From Rutidosis leptorrhynchoides (taxonomy: Eukaryota > Streptophyta > Magnoliopsida > Asterales > Asteraceae): a DNA stretch of 64,000 bases. The stretch spans positions 185,282,001-185,346,000 of the forward strand of contig NC_092333.1 in the NCBI RefSeq assembly GCF_046630445.1, written 5' to 3'. This document shows, piece after piece, positions 51,713 to 63,807 of this stretch. Numbering within the stretch: position 1 is the first letter of the stretch; each line of letters begins with the position of its first letter. The notes under the pieces are model-generated. The model saw only the letters and a list, made by a program, of their open reading frames with translations. It did no database searches and had not been told where the DNA came from. Position numbers and translations under genes: made by a program.

Positions 51713-52746
51713 TAGTATTATTATTATTATAAAAAGGGGGTTTTTACCGTTTAGTGACCGGTTTGTCGATTTTAAGATTTAAGTCACAATTAAAACCTAA
51801 TGTAAAATATTAAAAATAAATATAACTTAATTTAAAGCGTAAAGTAAATGATGAAAATAAAATTGCGATAATTGAAAGTACGATAATTAAAAGTGCAATA
51901 AATAAAATGACAGTAAATAAAAGTACGATGAAATATGAAATAAAGGAATTATGCTTATTTAAACTTCCGTAATCATGATGTTTGACGTGTTAATTTTAAT
52001 TTATTACCATGGGTTAATTGTCCTTTATCCTGAATTATTCAATATGTCCATACAATTTTTGTCCATAACAGTCCATCAGTCATAAATATAAAGTGCGAGT
52101 GTCCTCGTCAAATTATCCTTATACCCGAAGTCAAATATTCCAACTAATTGGGGACTTAAACTGTAACAAGGTCTTAATACTTTGTTTAATAATTACACCA
52201 GGATATCGACTGCGTGCAATCCAAGGTTTTAATACTTTATTAACAATTACACCAAGTGTCCTTGTATGTAATCCACCCCTGTTTTAATGAGTCCATTGAC
52301 TATTAATCCATCCCCGTGTCCGGTTAAATGAACGATTATTAATATTTATAAATATCCCGCCCATCGTGTCCGATCAAGTGTATATGGTTATTTATAGATA
52401 CGTCAAATTGTAAATCTCTATATTAAATTAACGAACTATCATTCAGTTAAACAAATATAAAGCCCATTAATAGTCCATAGTCCAATTTCCACATGTGTCG
52501 GTCTTTTGTCCAAACCTCAATTATGGTCCAAAGCCCAATAACCCCGTCTTTAATATTTAGCCCAACATCACGATTACTTCGGCTTAAATAAGCATAATAA
52601 TAACTTAGCTACAAGACATTAATTTAAAAAGGTTGAACATAACTTACAATGAGTATTAATAGCGTAGCGTTATACGGACAGAATTTCGACTTACAAACTT
52701 AAAACATTCGCCACTATAACCTTATTATTATTAATCTTAAATTAAA

Positions 52747-52816
<70 letters not shown>

Positions 52817-53419
52817 AGAGAGTGAAAGGAAAGGAAAGAAAAAGATGTTTTGATATCGTCCGAAAAACGCTTCAATTTATAGATGTGACCAGACTTTGGG
52901 TGCCATGCGATCACATGGGATTAACTCTTCCAGGCCATGCGATCGCATGGCCTGCTTTTCCAGCTCATGTACTTTTGTTTTCTTATTTGCCGACGGTTTT
53001 TAATATAAATATAATATATAAATAATTTATAGAATTATTTATATATTATATTATATTCGTGTGCATAGTTGACTTGTAATTTTAGCTCTGTTGCGTCGCG
53101 CGTTGATAGTTGGTTCATGTCCCGGTTTCGGATTTTCGAACGTCCTTTCGTACTATTTAATATCTTGTACTTTGCGTTTTGCGGCTTGTACTCTTGTAAT
53201 TTTGAGACGTTTCTCATCAATAAATTGAACCTCTTGGATTGTATTTTTGTACTTTTTAGCGTTTTGGTCATTTGTGTCTTCAATTCGTCGAATCTGTCTT
53301 TTGTCTTTACCTTTTATTATTTAAACGAATATCACTTGTAAATAGAACAATTGCAACCAAAAGATTGTCTTTCTTGAAGGATAATGCTATGAAATATGTA
53401 TTCGTTTTTAGCATTATCA
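51439..53419 (-). repeat. D2 5' LTR (1981 bp)
   Basis: It starts TGATAATGC at 53419 and ends ATCA at 51439, followed on the right by the target duplication GCAGC. It contains the palindrome pair (52903-52950), a TATA box CTATAAATTG near 52876, and AT tracts at 51676-51711 and 52754-52812. Confidence 0.9.
52903..52950. promoter_or_regulatory. Paired palindromes upstream of the D2 LTR TATA box
   Basis: CCATGCGATCACATGG (52903-52918, one mismatch) and CCATGCGATCGCATGG (52935-52950), start-to-start 32 bp, 470-517 bp into the LTR. Confidence 0.65.
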
Positions 53420-53482
53420 GCAGCCATGAGAGAATTTAGATTCAAGATATAAGATTATCAAGACTGAAGCTCTGATACAAGT
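53420..53482 (-). other. E gag start and leader, with initiator-Met primer site
   Basis: The ATG of E gag is 53425-53427 and the next five bases GCTGC (53424-53420) are the D2 target duplication. The leader is only about 40 nt. Reading minus, TTGTATCAGAGC (53469-53480) is the initiator-Met primer site with one mismatch, next to the LTR end CCAACA. Confidence 0.8.
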
Positions 53483-54024
53483 TGTTGGTCCCTTGATTAC
53501 AACAGGAGTATTGTAGGGGGTGAATACAATTCTTAAAGTTAACTTAACAGTTATAGCAATTTAGTATTCAAGCAAGTAATTTAAATAGAGTCAAGGTAAT
53601 TTTCAACGATTATTCTTTATTGATATGAATCACAAAGAATTACAACTGTTCTTGGCGGAAAAACATTTGCTTGATATAGATTAACCTAAGTTATAACTAT
53701 CGAGGATATCTTTAAGCTATTACACGTTTGGACTCTAAATAAATAAACCCACACCACTAGTTATTACAATAGTGGATACTTCTATTTATAGTAGTCCTAT
53801 TATACATATAATTGTTCTATTGTCCGCTGGTACATAGGATGTCTGTACTGTGGGGACAACTGCATAAGAGAGCGTGCTCCATTCTTTCCTCTTTGATAGC
53901 TATTTGCAGGAACACCCCAATTCAGTTTGACACCACTATTTGAATAAATAAATAGAATGTTGTGTTCCCTAGGCATTGATAAAGTCAGAGGCGGAACATA
54001 GAGTAACCCAAGGTGGGCATCCGT

Positions 54025-57000
54025 TGTGACGACCCGGAAATTTCCGACCAAATTTAAACTTAAATCTTTGTATGATTTCGACATGATAAACAAAGTCTAT
54101 TTAATTGAATCTCAAGATCTTGGAACTGTCTACATGGATACACTTAAACCTTTGACTATTCTCGAGGATTCACGAACGATTATTTGTAAATAAATATGTA
54201 TATTTATATAAATGTATGTATATATATATAATTGGAAATTATAAAATAAACGTTAAAAATTAAATATGTGAATTAAGATAGAAAATAATTTGAAATTAAC
54301 TTATGTATAATTTCTATATATAATAATTATTATATGTATATTGTGATGTATGTTAAAATGTATAAAAATTTAATATTCAATATTAGATCTATAAAATACA
54401 TTATATAGTTATATTACAAAAGCAATAACATATAAAACTAATATACTAAATTTAATTATTAATTTTTTTATATAACAATATTGTTGTTTCTTTCAATATT
54501 AATATCAATATTATTATTATATTATTATCTGTAGATAAAAAATTTAATGTATATAAAGTGTTAGTTTATTAATCATATTATTATCATTAATAATAAGTAT
54601 TACTATAATTAGTATTATTATAAGTAATATTATTAGTATCACTAATAATAGTGTTATTATCATTTTTTTTATCATGATTATTAAATCGATTAAAAATCAA
54701 TACTATTGTAATTATTAAAAATATCATATTATTATTATTACTACTTTTATCATTACTGATGTTAACATTTGTATTGATATTTTTTTTAGTATTTCTATTA
54801 TTATTATTATTTTATTAATATTATTATAACTAATATTATAATTAGTATCTTTAATAATATGATTATTACCATTTTTATTAATAGTAACATTATTATTTAT
54901 TATTAATATTAATATAATTATTTTTATTATTATTAATATATTTATTAATATTAGATTAATTATAAAATCAAAGAACCCGTACCATTCTGTTTCATGTATC
55001 CATCTAGCTATAGTCGATTCTGATTTTCTGTCTCAAATTAGATACCAGTCGATTCTTTTGCATAAACAAAATTCCAAATTCAGTTTCATGTCTTTGTCAC
55101 TTTTATTTATTTATTTTATTTTTTCTTCTTTCTCCTTCTGAGTTATTCCTACTGTCGACCTAATTACAATTATAAGTCAATTCAACTTCAGTGTTAAGGG
55201 AATGCTTTCGATCTAATAATTATTTACTAAATCACAAACACCTTTTTCAGTTCTTAATTCAATCAAATTGAACCATAAAAAAATACAAGAACAGACGGTA
55301 GCTCTGTTCATGTTTTAATTTCCAAAAGCTTCGAATTCTTGTTAAATTTCAAATGTATTAGTGCAGTTGTGATAGAAAACTCTCACTTAAACGATCTGAA
55401 AAGTTTAAAAGTTCAATTCTTCAAAACGAGTTCTAATTTTCGAAGTCAAAGTTTTTGATATAAAAAGTCAAACATCGTTATATGATCAAATTCGAGTTAT
55501 CTAGTATGATTCAAGTTACATTAACGATTTCAAAAGTTTCTGTGAGTGATTTAAGAGTTATTTCATGTTGTGATTACCATCTAAACATGCCCCAATTTCA
55601 AAATCTAATTTCAAGTTCATATATTCATAAGAGTTGTTGTGCTGCTTATTTTATTTTGTTTCTGTTGATTCAATTAATCATCAACCGGTCGGTTATGTGT
55701 CAAATGAAACAATTAAACTCAAACAATAAGTTGCTGTTTAGTTTGGTGAGGTTTCGGTCGACATTTTAAAAGAAGAAGAAGAAGAACAGTCTGACAATAC
55801 GGGTTATATAAAATTGAGTCCAGGAATTATCAGAAAAGAGAAGATGGTCAAGTGGTTTAGGAGATTAGCGGGTGAGCGAGAGGTCTCCGATTCGAGCCCG
55901 GTTTGTGGCAAATAAATTTTTGTTTTTTGGAAAGCTATATAAGGTTCGTGAATCCGAGGCCAACCCTGCATTGTTCAATGTCGTCATATGTATTTTTACT
56001 ACAAAATACAGTATAGTGAGTTCATTTACTCCCTTTTACTCTTTACATTTTTGGGACTGAGAATACATGCGCTGTTTTTACAACTGCTTTATTAAATGCT
56101 TTTGAAATATATTTTGAACTGCGAATACATGAAATGCTTTTATAAATGTTTGACGAGATAGACACAAGTAAAACTTTCCTCGAATGAATTATTATGCAGA
56201 CAGAAGTTCTGTGGATTATTATTGAATTAGTTGGACGTTATAATTGCCACTAATTGTTGTGAATATTTCCCCTGATTATTATTGCTTGGTAACCTAAGAA
56301 TTAGAATCGGGTATTGCCCTAATTCACGCGAATCCTAAAGGTAGCTACCGGGTTTAACACCCCCACCCAGAATGTTCACTAGAAGGAAGGGCTAGTGGGC
56401 GTGGTGTTTAGTACTTCGAAGTTTATATGATTATTATACAGACGAGATGTTCTATTTTGGGGATATTATTTATGCGCATTATATGTTAAGGTCAATTACC
56501 AAGCCAAGCTATGAAAGCAATGAAAAGTGAATGTTATGTATCGAGAGAATGATTTTATACACATGTTATGCGTATGTTAATTTTTGTGCACGAGATATGT
56601 GTACGATTACTAAGATTTATGAAAGATGATTTTATACACGAAAAAGGTGTACTGTATTTAAAAGATATCACATGTACATTACAGGTGGGTATAGGATTCG
56701 GGCCCATTTGTACCATGCAGGATTTAAATCTTGTGGTCTATCAAAATGATGAATTTTATTATTTTATGATAAACCTATGAACTCACCAACCTTTTGGTTG
56801 ACACTTGAAAGCATGTTTATTCTCAGGTATGAAAGAAATCTTCCGCTGTGCATTTACTCATTTTAGAGATATTACTTGGAGTCATTCATGACATATTTCA
56901 AAAGACGTTGCATTCGAGTCGTTGAGTTCATCAAGACTATTATTAAGTCAATTATAGTTGGATACATTATGAAATGGTATGCATGCCGTCAACTGTCGAT

Positions 57001-57126
57001 GTAATGAAAGTTTGTCTTTTTAAAAATGAATGCAATGTTTGTAAAATGTATCATATAGATGTCAAGTACCTCGTGATGTAACCAAATATAATGTATTCGT
57101 CCAGATGGATTAGGACGGGTCATTAG
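54025..57126 (+). mobile_element. Element C: solo LTR of the A/B family
   Basis: It starts TGTGACGACCCGG and ends GGATTAGGACGGGTCATTAG. No primer site or interior follows. Flanked by ATCCGT (54019-54024 and 57127-57132); the exact end is ambiguous by 1-2 nt because of this repeat. The first ~200 bp and last ~1.2 kb match A and B; the middle is different. The inverted repeat is at 54167-54178 and 55943-55954. A solo LTR arises by recombination between the two LTRs of a full element. Confidence 0.85.
55843..55910 (+). other. tRNA-like module, solo LTR C
   Basis: TGGTCAAGTGGTTTAG (close to a tRNA A box), about 29 nt, then GATTCGAGCCC (B-box-like). T-rich sequence follows. It is the best preserved A box of the family. 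A full cloverleaf is not evident. Confidence 0.5.
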
Positions 57127-57733
57127 ATCCGTCCACCCTGGATTTTACGGGAAAAAATTTTGTACACACAAAAAAAAAATTTACTATAAAATAAAGTTTT
57201 TTTTAGTGTTCGACCCTGCTGAATATGAAAGATTTAAAAAAAATTTACACCCGCCTCACCTGTATCCGAGTTCAAGTACCGCCGCTGGATAAAGTATAAC
57301 ACATGTCTGCACATGAGTTAAACTTCTGCATTCCCACGTGGTCTTGTAAGGTCACTTGTCAGCCGCCGACGCGTGTCCTTTTCTGTTCAACATTGTCTTC
57401 GACTTCTGTTGAATAGTACAATTGATGTAGACCACTCCGAAAATCACTATGCTTGTAATGGAGCATAGCTGTCTTCGTGTAATATGCTGCTTACCAGCTA
57501 TGCTGGTTCTTCTATGCTGAGTCAACTTCATGATTTGATGAGCACTCATCCTGTGCTAATTGAAGAATACTATCTACCTTGTGCTGGTAGACCAGACAGC
57601 ATATTAAACAATCGACACATCAATATTTGCTGTCTATACCTAAACAAACCTATGCTGACTGCACATAACATTTTAGTGTACATATTTGATGTTTTGTCAT
57701 AATTAAATCCTTAATTATTTTTGGGACTCAACA

Positions 57734-59100
57734 ACAACTTCTATTTTTGTCTCATAAATTGGATGCCCAACAAAGCTAAGAACCTGAAAATTTCAATACT
57801 CGAATGTTATTATGTAATAACATCCTAAATTAATATTTTGAGAACGTTCGTATCTGGATTGGTAGTATTCGTTAGTGTTTTTAACGTAGACTGCATATAA
57901 TTATATAATTTGCATAAGAGAATATATCATTAGAAAAAACGAACATATGGACTCTTAATTAATATCATACACAAGTTTAAAAACCGGTTATTGCCAAATG
58001 TTGTAGCGCACAAGCAGGGTCCATGACAATGATGATCATAACTACTTATTTGTCTAAGATAATTAGTTAGTTGGTTGACACATGTTCATTATATCCAAAT
58101 AAATGTTCTGAATCAACAAACAAGATGTAAATTTTTATAAGTGAAGAAAGTTATAAACTTTAAATAACATGAATCCTGAAATTAAAGATCCCAATGCTTC
58201 TCAGGTCCCTGGTCAACATCCTTAAAGTGGTCAAAACCCGTCATTGCTGATCCGAACAATAAGAAGACATGATGATAAATCGGTAAACCAAAGCGGCTAT
58301 TTCAATTATTAAAGTATTCAGATACACGTAACACGATGTATTGAATGCCAAAATGAAAAAATACCAGATTTTAATTTCGAATTCAAAGTTACGAATCAAA
58401 ACCCTAATTCGAATTAATACTTACGTCGTTGTCCTGAATTTAAGATTATGAAAAACATCGTAATACATTATGTCATCATGTAGTGATCAATAAAACTTCA
58501 TACACATGGAAGTAATGATAATCGGGTTAAGGGAAACAGATCGATTTATTCCATGGATGAAAATTGGTTGGATGATTATTAATCTGTTCGATTTGATAAT
58601 GGATTTGATCGGAGTAGTAATGAGTTTTGTAGTACTGAGAGCAGTTTGTATGAAGAGCAGTATCAGAGAAATTGAAACGGTTTTTCGCAAACCTTTTCTC
58701 AATATTAGCGTGCTAATTCTTTGGGTTTTTTCCTATCAAGGGTAAGTGAGTAATTAGTACATGTAACTGCCTCATAATTTCTTAAATGATGCCATAGTCA
58801 ATTTAAAGAGTTGAGATTAAATGATAGAAAAGTCATCTAAAGGTTGGAGTTTGGACGTGTGAGGTTTTTAAAAAAATTATGATATCATAAATTTTATCTT
58901 ATCATAAATAAGAGAGATTTATATATGAAAATAAACTATTAATTTGAGGCAGCTCAAAATAAAATACTGAACAATTAATATGAGACAGAGAGACTATTAT
59001 ATTAAATATTATAATAATTAATAATAATAATTTTATTATGTAAATGAAAATTAAGAAAATTAGGATTAGAGAAATTAAGAATTAAGAAATAAGAAATAAT
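57734..59100. other. Intergenic region between the retrotransposon nest and eEF1A
   Basis: No convincing gene. Short frames (for example 58506-58745) have no recognisable features. A degenerate Stowaway-like MITE may occupy 58764-58995. Confidence 0.6.
58764..58995. mobile_element. Possible Stowaway-like MITE
   Basis: The right end, reverse complemented, reads GTCTCTCTGTCTCATATTAA, like the CTCCCTCCGTCTCAT end of plant Stowaway elements, and the left end has CTGCCTCATAATTTCTTAA. The interior is AT-rich. The termini match imperfectly and the TA duplication is not certain. Confidence 0.35.
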
Positions 59101-59103
59101 AAA

Positions 59104-59243
59104 AAGGGAAATACGGGTTAGAGGACGAACGTGGAAACCACGGCAAATAACCAAAAACCGCACACATCTACAACCGTCAGATCATATAATTCAACGGCCA
59201 ATAAGAAAACCCTAGCCTAAACCTTCGTTTCTTCTATTATAAA
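59104..59243 (+). promoter_or_regulatory. eEF1A core promoter
   Basis: A tef-box-like sequence AAGGGAAATACGGGTTA (59104-59120, imperfect against the known consensus), a telo-box AAACCCTA (59207-59214), and a TATA box TATAAA (59238-59243). Telo- and tef-boxes together are the known signature of plant eEF1A and ribosomal protein promoters in dividing cells. Transcription would start near 59270. Confidence 0.7.
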
Positions 59244-59270
59244 TTCACCCTTGCAGTCAATACTCACTCC

Positions 59271-60292
59271 ACTATCGTTCTCTTGAAATCGGTTGAGCCA
59301 CACACACCAGCCTCTTTGCAAAGGTACTCTCTAATCCTTCTTCTACTATTTTTCATTCTATATTTTAATCGCTCAATTTTATATTATGTTTGCACATGTA
59401 TTCTTGAATTTATGTTAGGGCTTGTAATTTCATTTTTGTGGATGTATATTTTATTCTGATTATACTTATTTTTGAATCGATCGAATCATGTTTTATATTC
59501 AGATCACGTGTATACCTAAATTCGTCTGATTATAATTTTGTAATTGTCCTTTTTACTGATAATTTTTAGATTTGTTTTGTGATCTGTACTCTACGTCTCA
59601 CATTAGATAATGTTTATATATGCGGTTGAGTTATGAATCTGTTTAAAATTATAATATAGTGATTTTGTTTACTTATACCTCTGTGTTGTTTGTGTAATCA
59701 TGTACTGTTAATCAATGAATGCTCTCTGCATTTTTAGTTTAATTAAACTAGCTGAATGTGGTGAATTTGCTATTGAATGTGTATTTAATATTATTGTTCT
59801 AATAACATTTAGCTTTTATAGTTTTAAATAAGTTCATACCAGTTTATTTGATTTTAAAATTACTCTGTAGTTTTTAGCCTTTTTACTTACTGATGAGAAG
59901 TTCAAGTTTATATAATATACTAGTACTCGAAATATGTTTGATTCATGTTATGCTTTCTTTTTAATTTTTTGTTTTTTCGATCCTGGAATTTTATTCGTTG
60001 CTCTTATTAATATTATATATAGTGTGATAGTTGAAGTTACTGATATTACTTGCAACTGTTTAGCCAGCTTAAATTTGATATTTCAGAATTTGAAAGGAGT
60101 ATTGTTGTCACTCTACATGTTATTCTAAAAAGTTTTGATTTAATATATTTTCTTATGCATTATCTGTTCTCATTTTGCTGTATCTAGTCATTTATCTGAT
60201 AGAATCATGTTGTTGTAGGATTCTTTGATGATGTTACTGATGCTATTTGCGTTTTTTTTTTTTTTTTTTCAGTTTACATTTGACGTTTCAAA
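59271..60292 (+). other. eEF1A 5' UTR with leader intron
   Basis: A short first exon ends CTTTGCAAAG at 59323 (intron GT at 59324). The intron is about 950 bp, T-rich, and ends in a long T run with CAG at 60270-60272. The second exon begins at 60273, 20 nt before the ATG. Plant eEF1A genes typically carry such a leader intron, which often raises expression. The splice sites are inferred from sequence. Confidence 0.75.
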
Positions 60293-62091
60293 ATGGGTAA
60301 GGAAAAAGTTCACATTAGCATTGTGGTCATTGGACATGTCGACTCAGGCAAGTCCACTACCACTGGTCACTTGATCTACAAGCTTGGTGGAATCGACAAG
60401 CGTGTGATTGAAAGGTTTGAGAAGGAAGCAGCTGAGATGAACAAAAGGTCATTCAAATACGCCTGGGTGCTTGATAAACTTAAGGCCGAACGTGAACGTG
60501 GTATCACTATTGATATTGCGTTGTGGAAATTTGAAACCACAAAGTACTATTGTACCGTTATCGATGCACCTGGACATCGTGATTTCATTAAGAATATGAT
60601 TACTGGTACCTCCCAGGCTGATTGTGCTGTTTTGATTATTGATTCTACTACTGGTGGTTTTGAGGCTGGTATTTCTAAGGATGGTCAGACTCGTGAGCAC
60701 GCGCTCCTTGCTTTTACTCTTGGTGTGAAGCAAATGATTTGCTGTTGTAACAAGGTAAAACTTTAGGCTACTTTTTTGTGTTTTAAATAGATCAAGAAGA
60801 AGGGTAATGTCCTATTTCGGTAAACTGTTCACTTTGACTTTGCAGCTAAATGGGTTACATTTGTTATGGGAACGGTGGGTTGGGTTTTTGATAACAATGT
60901 GTTGTTTTTTAGTACTTTTTCATGTTTAAAGTGTGATTTTGATATTGATAAGTTGTTTTTAGGTACTGAATGGCTGCATACATATTCGTATGTTTATTTT
61001 CACTCTTTGATGTGCAGATGGGTAATCAATGGGTTACATTTGTTATGGGTCTGGTGGGTTGGGTTTTTGGTAACAGTGTTTAGTTTTTTTCAGTACCTGT
61101 TCATGTTTAATGTATAATTTTGATGATGGTAAGCTGTTACTAGTGTACTGATTGGCTGCATTACATATTCTTATGCTTATGTTCTTCATCATTTTATGTG
61201 TAGATGGATGCAACCACACCCAAGTACTCCAAGGCCCGTTATGAAGAAATTGTTAAGGAAGTCTCTTCATACTTGAAGAAGGTTGGATATAACCCAGAAA
61301 AAATTGCGTTTGTACCCATCTCTGGTTTTGAGGGTGACAACATGATCGAGAGGTCCACAAACCTTGACTGGTACAAGGGTCCCACTCTTCTTGAAGCTCT
61401 CGACAACATTAACGAGCCTAAAAGACCTTCCGACAAGCCACTCCGTCTCCCACTTCAAGACGTGTACAAGATCGGAGGTATTGGAACTGTGCCAGTTGGA
61501 CGAGTTGAAACAGGTGTCATCAAGCCCGGTATGGTAGTCACTTTCGGACCATCCGGCTTGACCACTGAAGTCAAGTCTGTTGAGATGCACCACGAGGCCT
61601 TATCTGAAGCTCTACCTGGTGACAACGTTGGGTTCAATGTCAAGAACGTTGCAGTCAAGGATCTCAAGCGTGGTTACGTTGCATCCAACTCCAAAGATGA
61701 CCCTGCTAAGGGTGCAGCCAGTTTCACTTCTCAGGTTATCATCATGAACCACCCGGGTCAGATCGGAAACGGTTATGCTCCAGTTCTCGACTGTCACACA
61801 TCTCACATTGCTGTCAAGTTTGGTGAGATTTTGACCAAGATTGACAGACGATCAGGTAAGGAGCTCGAGAAGGAACCTAAGTTTTTGAAAAATGGTGATG
61901 CTGGGATGGTTAAGATGCTTCCAACTAAGCCAATGGTTGTTGAGACGTTTGCTGAGTACCCACCGCTCGGTAGGTTTGCGGTCCGGGACATGCGTCAGAC
62001 GGTTGCAGTCGGGGTTATTAAGAGTGTGGACAAGAAGGACCCAACTGGAGCTAAGGTGACCAAGGCTGCAGTCAAGAAGGGTGCCAAGTGA
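60293..62091 (+). CDS. eEF1A: Translation elongation factor 1-alpha (eEF1A)
   Basis: GTP-binding factor that brings aminoacyl-tRNA to the ribosome in the cytosol. Coding exons 60293-60754 and 61204-62091, joined between AAG and ATG, give 449 residues, the usual plant length. P-loop GHVDSGKS (residues 14-21), switch II DAPGH (about 91-95), guanine-specificity NKMD (153-156) formed across the splice junction, then domain II ([11 protein letters not shown]) and domain III (ending KAAVKKGAK). All key GTPase residues are present and there is no frameshift, in contrast to every retroelement gene nearby. The start MGKEK is the conserved eEF1A start. The intron carries a tandem duplication (60844-61203). 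Confidence 0.97.
60755..61203 (+). other. eEF1A coding intron with duplicated 3' half
   Basis: GT at 60755, AG at 61202-61203. Two related units of about 175-185 bp lie in tandem: both start AATGGGTTACATTTGTTATG (about 60847 and 61029) and contain GGTGGGTTGGGTTTTTG..AACA and TTTTTCATG/CTGTTCATG-like parts. The first ends TTTGATGTGCAG at 61018, itself a good acceptor; the second ends TATGTGTAG at the used site. A further acceptor-like TTTGCAG ends at 60844. Confidence 0.85.
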
Positions 62092-62340
62092 AAGAGTGTT
62101 CTGTTGGTTTATGTTATGTTTAGTGACTTTTATTATTATATTTACTTTTGGTTTTGGACGAAATGGTTTGGTATTTTGTATTGGAGCTTGCATTGCTGTA
62201 CTCTAGCCTCGCTTGCGAGGATCCGTGGAGGTATCGAGCAACTTGTTGCTTGATGACGGCTGTGTAAGTTTCGTTTCCTTGGTGATTGCTTATAAAACTC
62301 GATTTAAGATTTTCAGGTGAATCCTTTATTATGCTTGTTT
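62092..62340 (+). other. eEF1A 3' UTR (approximate)
   Basis: Downstream of the stop the sequence is T/G-rich, as expected for a plant 3' UTR, with a small hairpin CCTCGC-TT-GCGAGG near 62207-62220. No single cleavage signal stands out, so the end is an estimate. Confidence 0.4.
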
Positions 62341-63807
62341 TGTGGTTGCTTTAGTGTTCTCTTTGCATGTCTAATGGTTATTTTCTGCTAAAGAAGTCTT
62401 TGTTTTGCCCTAAGAACCTTGGTAGCTAGTTTGTAGTTTAGTGTTGAGTGACTGAAATTATAATATGGTACGATCTAGTGGTTTGTTTGAACTTATAATA
62501 TAATAACCTGCTTTGTGAGTTGGCTTTTAGTCACTAGAAACTAAGATTCTGAATGTGCTATATGAAAGTCATCTTTTTGAAAGTTTACTAAGATGCCAAA
62601 GAGCGGGCCCTGTAGTTTAATGTTAGAGCTAGCCATGGCTACTGTGTCATAGAAACAAACCCTCTACGGAGTTGGCCATATCTACGACGGAAGAGAGAGA
62701 GAAACCGATGTTCTTTTAGATTGAATAGGTTGTACGCATTTAGCTTTAGGTTGTACTCTACTTTTAAATATATAAATAGTGTATGTTATTATTGTTTTGA
62801 TGGTAATGTTTAGTTTGAATGGATTATAGTGTTTTGGTGTTGATATGACATGATATATATGATGAAACTCTTTAGTTATGAGAAAGGAGTGGTTTAGACA
62901 TCGGTGATTGGTGATTGCTTTAGCTGTTTTCTGGACAAACTGGTGTCCCCAACAAGTGATGTTCGAGAATGAATATCTTTGTTGGAAATTTGCTTTTGAT
63001 TTAGTGAAATCAAGAAGCATACCTGGCTTGTTGGGCCAAAAAAATTAAATCGAACAAAATGTCCTCAATTGATAATAGATCCGACTTTTTAAACATGTTC
63101 TTTTTAAGCTGACAAAATCTTCTTTTATAAAAAATAAATAACTACTTCAATTACTTTAATAAACCCAGCAGAGTGCAAACTAACCTTTGTTGCAACATTC
63201 ATTTTTCTCGGACTCAGGTTTATATTCCCCTTCACAAGAAGTAATTCACCAAACGCAGTCTTGAAATGTACACCAATGTTGCTGGTAGCTTTAGCTAATA
63301 CTCCAGTTTTTTATATACACACTGTTGCTGGTAGCTTTAGCTAACACTCCAGTTTTTTCTATTAGTTTCTAGTTTTTTATATTTATGAAAGTATCTGACA
63401 GAATAACTATAGCTCTATTAATTTTTTACTTTTTCCATCCATCAAAAATACTTCAAGCTCTTGTAATTAAACGGAGTTTTTTCATGAAAGATAGAAGCAA
63501 AAAACTCCGACAAAAAACTAACCAATAAAAGCTTGTTGCAAAACATAACATGCCCAATGTGTCATTGTGCTCCTTTACATTTTGTTGGTTAAAATGACTT
63601 TTCATATCCGTAACAAGAACAGTTCTCAGTTAACATAAACTATCATTATTTACTACCACAACGATACATACAAAAAAAAAAAAAAAACCTCAAGTACAGA
63701 CACGAAAACACCAACACACACATAATCCGAAAAAACACCAACACACATAATCCGAAAAAGGCTTCACAAAGCCTACTACACAAACTAGTTACAAACTTGC
63801 AAAACCA
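62341..63807. other. Intergenic region and presumed 3' UTR of the convergent gene
   Basis: No gene supported. Contains a 46-bp-period tandem duplication (63277-63358) and an A run (63671-63687). Close to 63807, reading minus, two TTTTTCGGATTATGTGTG-like repeats (about 63722-63760) probably lie in the 3' UTR of the minus-strand gene. Confidence 0.5.
63277..63358. repeat. Short tandem duplication
   Basis: TGTTGCTGGTAGCTTTAGCT starts at 63277 and again at 63323, followed in both by AAYACTCCAGTTTTTT. Period 46 bp, one base difference in the shared part. Confidence 0.9.

Larger units (their letters stand above)
53986..57287. mobile_element. hAT-type MITE (about 0.2 kb) interrupted by solo LTR C
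   Basis: Left terminus CAGAGGCGGAAC (53986-53997), right terminus, reverse complemented, CAGCGGCGGTAC (57287-57276): 10 of 12 match. Flanked by a perfect 8-bp duplication GATAAAGT (53978-53985 and 57288-57295), the hallmark of hAT transposons. Without the solo LTR it is about 195 bp and has no coding capacity, so it is a non-autonomous MITE moved by a hAT transposase encoded elsewhere. Confidence 0.85.
53483..57733 (-). repeat. E 5' LTR, split by a MITE (about 940 bp without it)
   Basis: Reading minus it starts TGTTGAGTCCCAAAAATAAT at 57733 and ends GGGACCAACA at 53483. The two halves, 57296-57733 and 53483-53985, become continuous when the MITE and one copy of its 8-bp duplication are removed. 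Confidence 0.82.

Noticed and set aside
58169-58220. Short peptide frame starting MNPEIKDPNASQV
   Set aside because: It ends after 18 codons and I recognise no family; nothing nearby extends it.
58506-58745. 79-codon frame with hydrophobic middle upstream of eEF1A
   Set aside because: Overlapped by an equally long frame on the other strand; no known domain or gene context.
62682-63020. 112-codon minus-strand frame downstream of eEF1A
   Set aside because: AT-rich composition, no domain, and no splice or promoter context.
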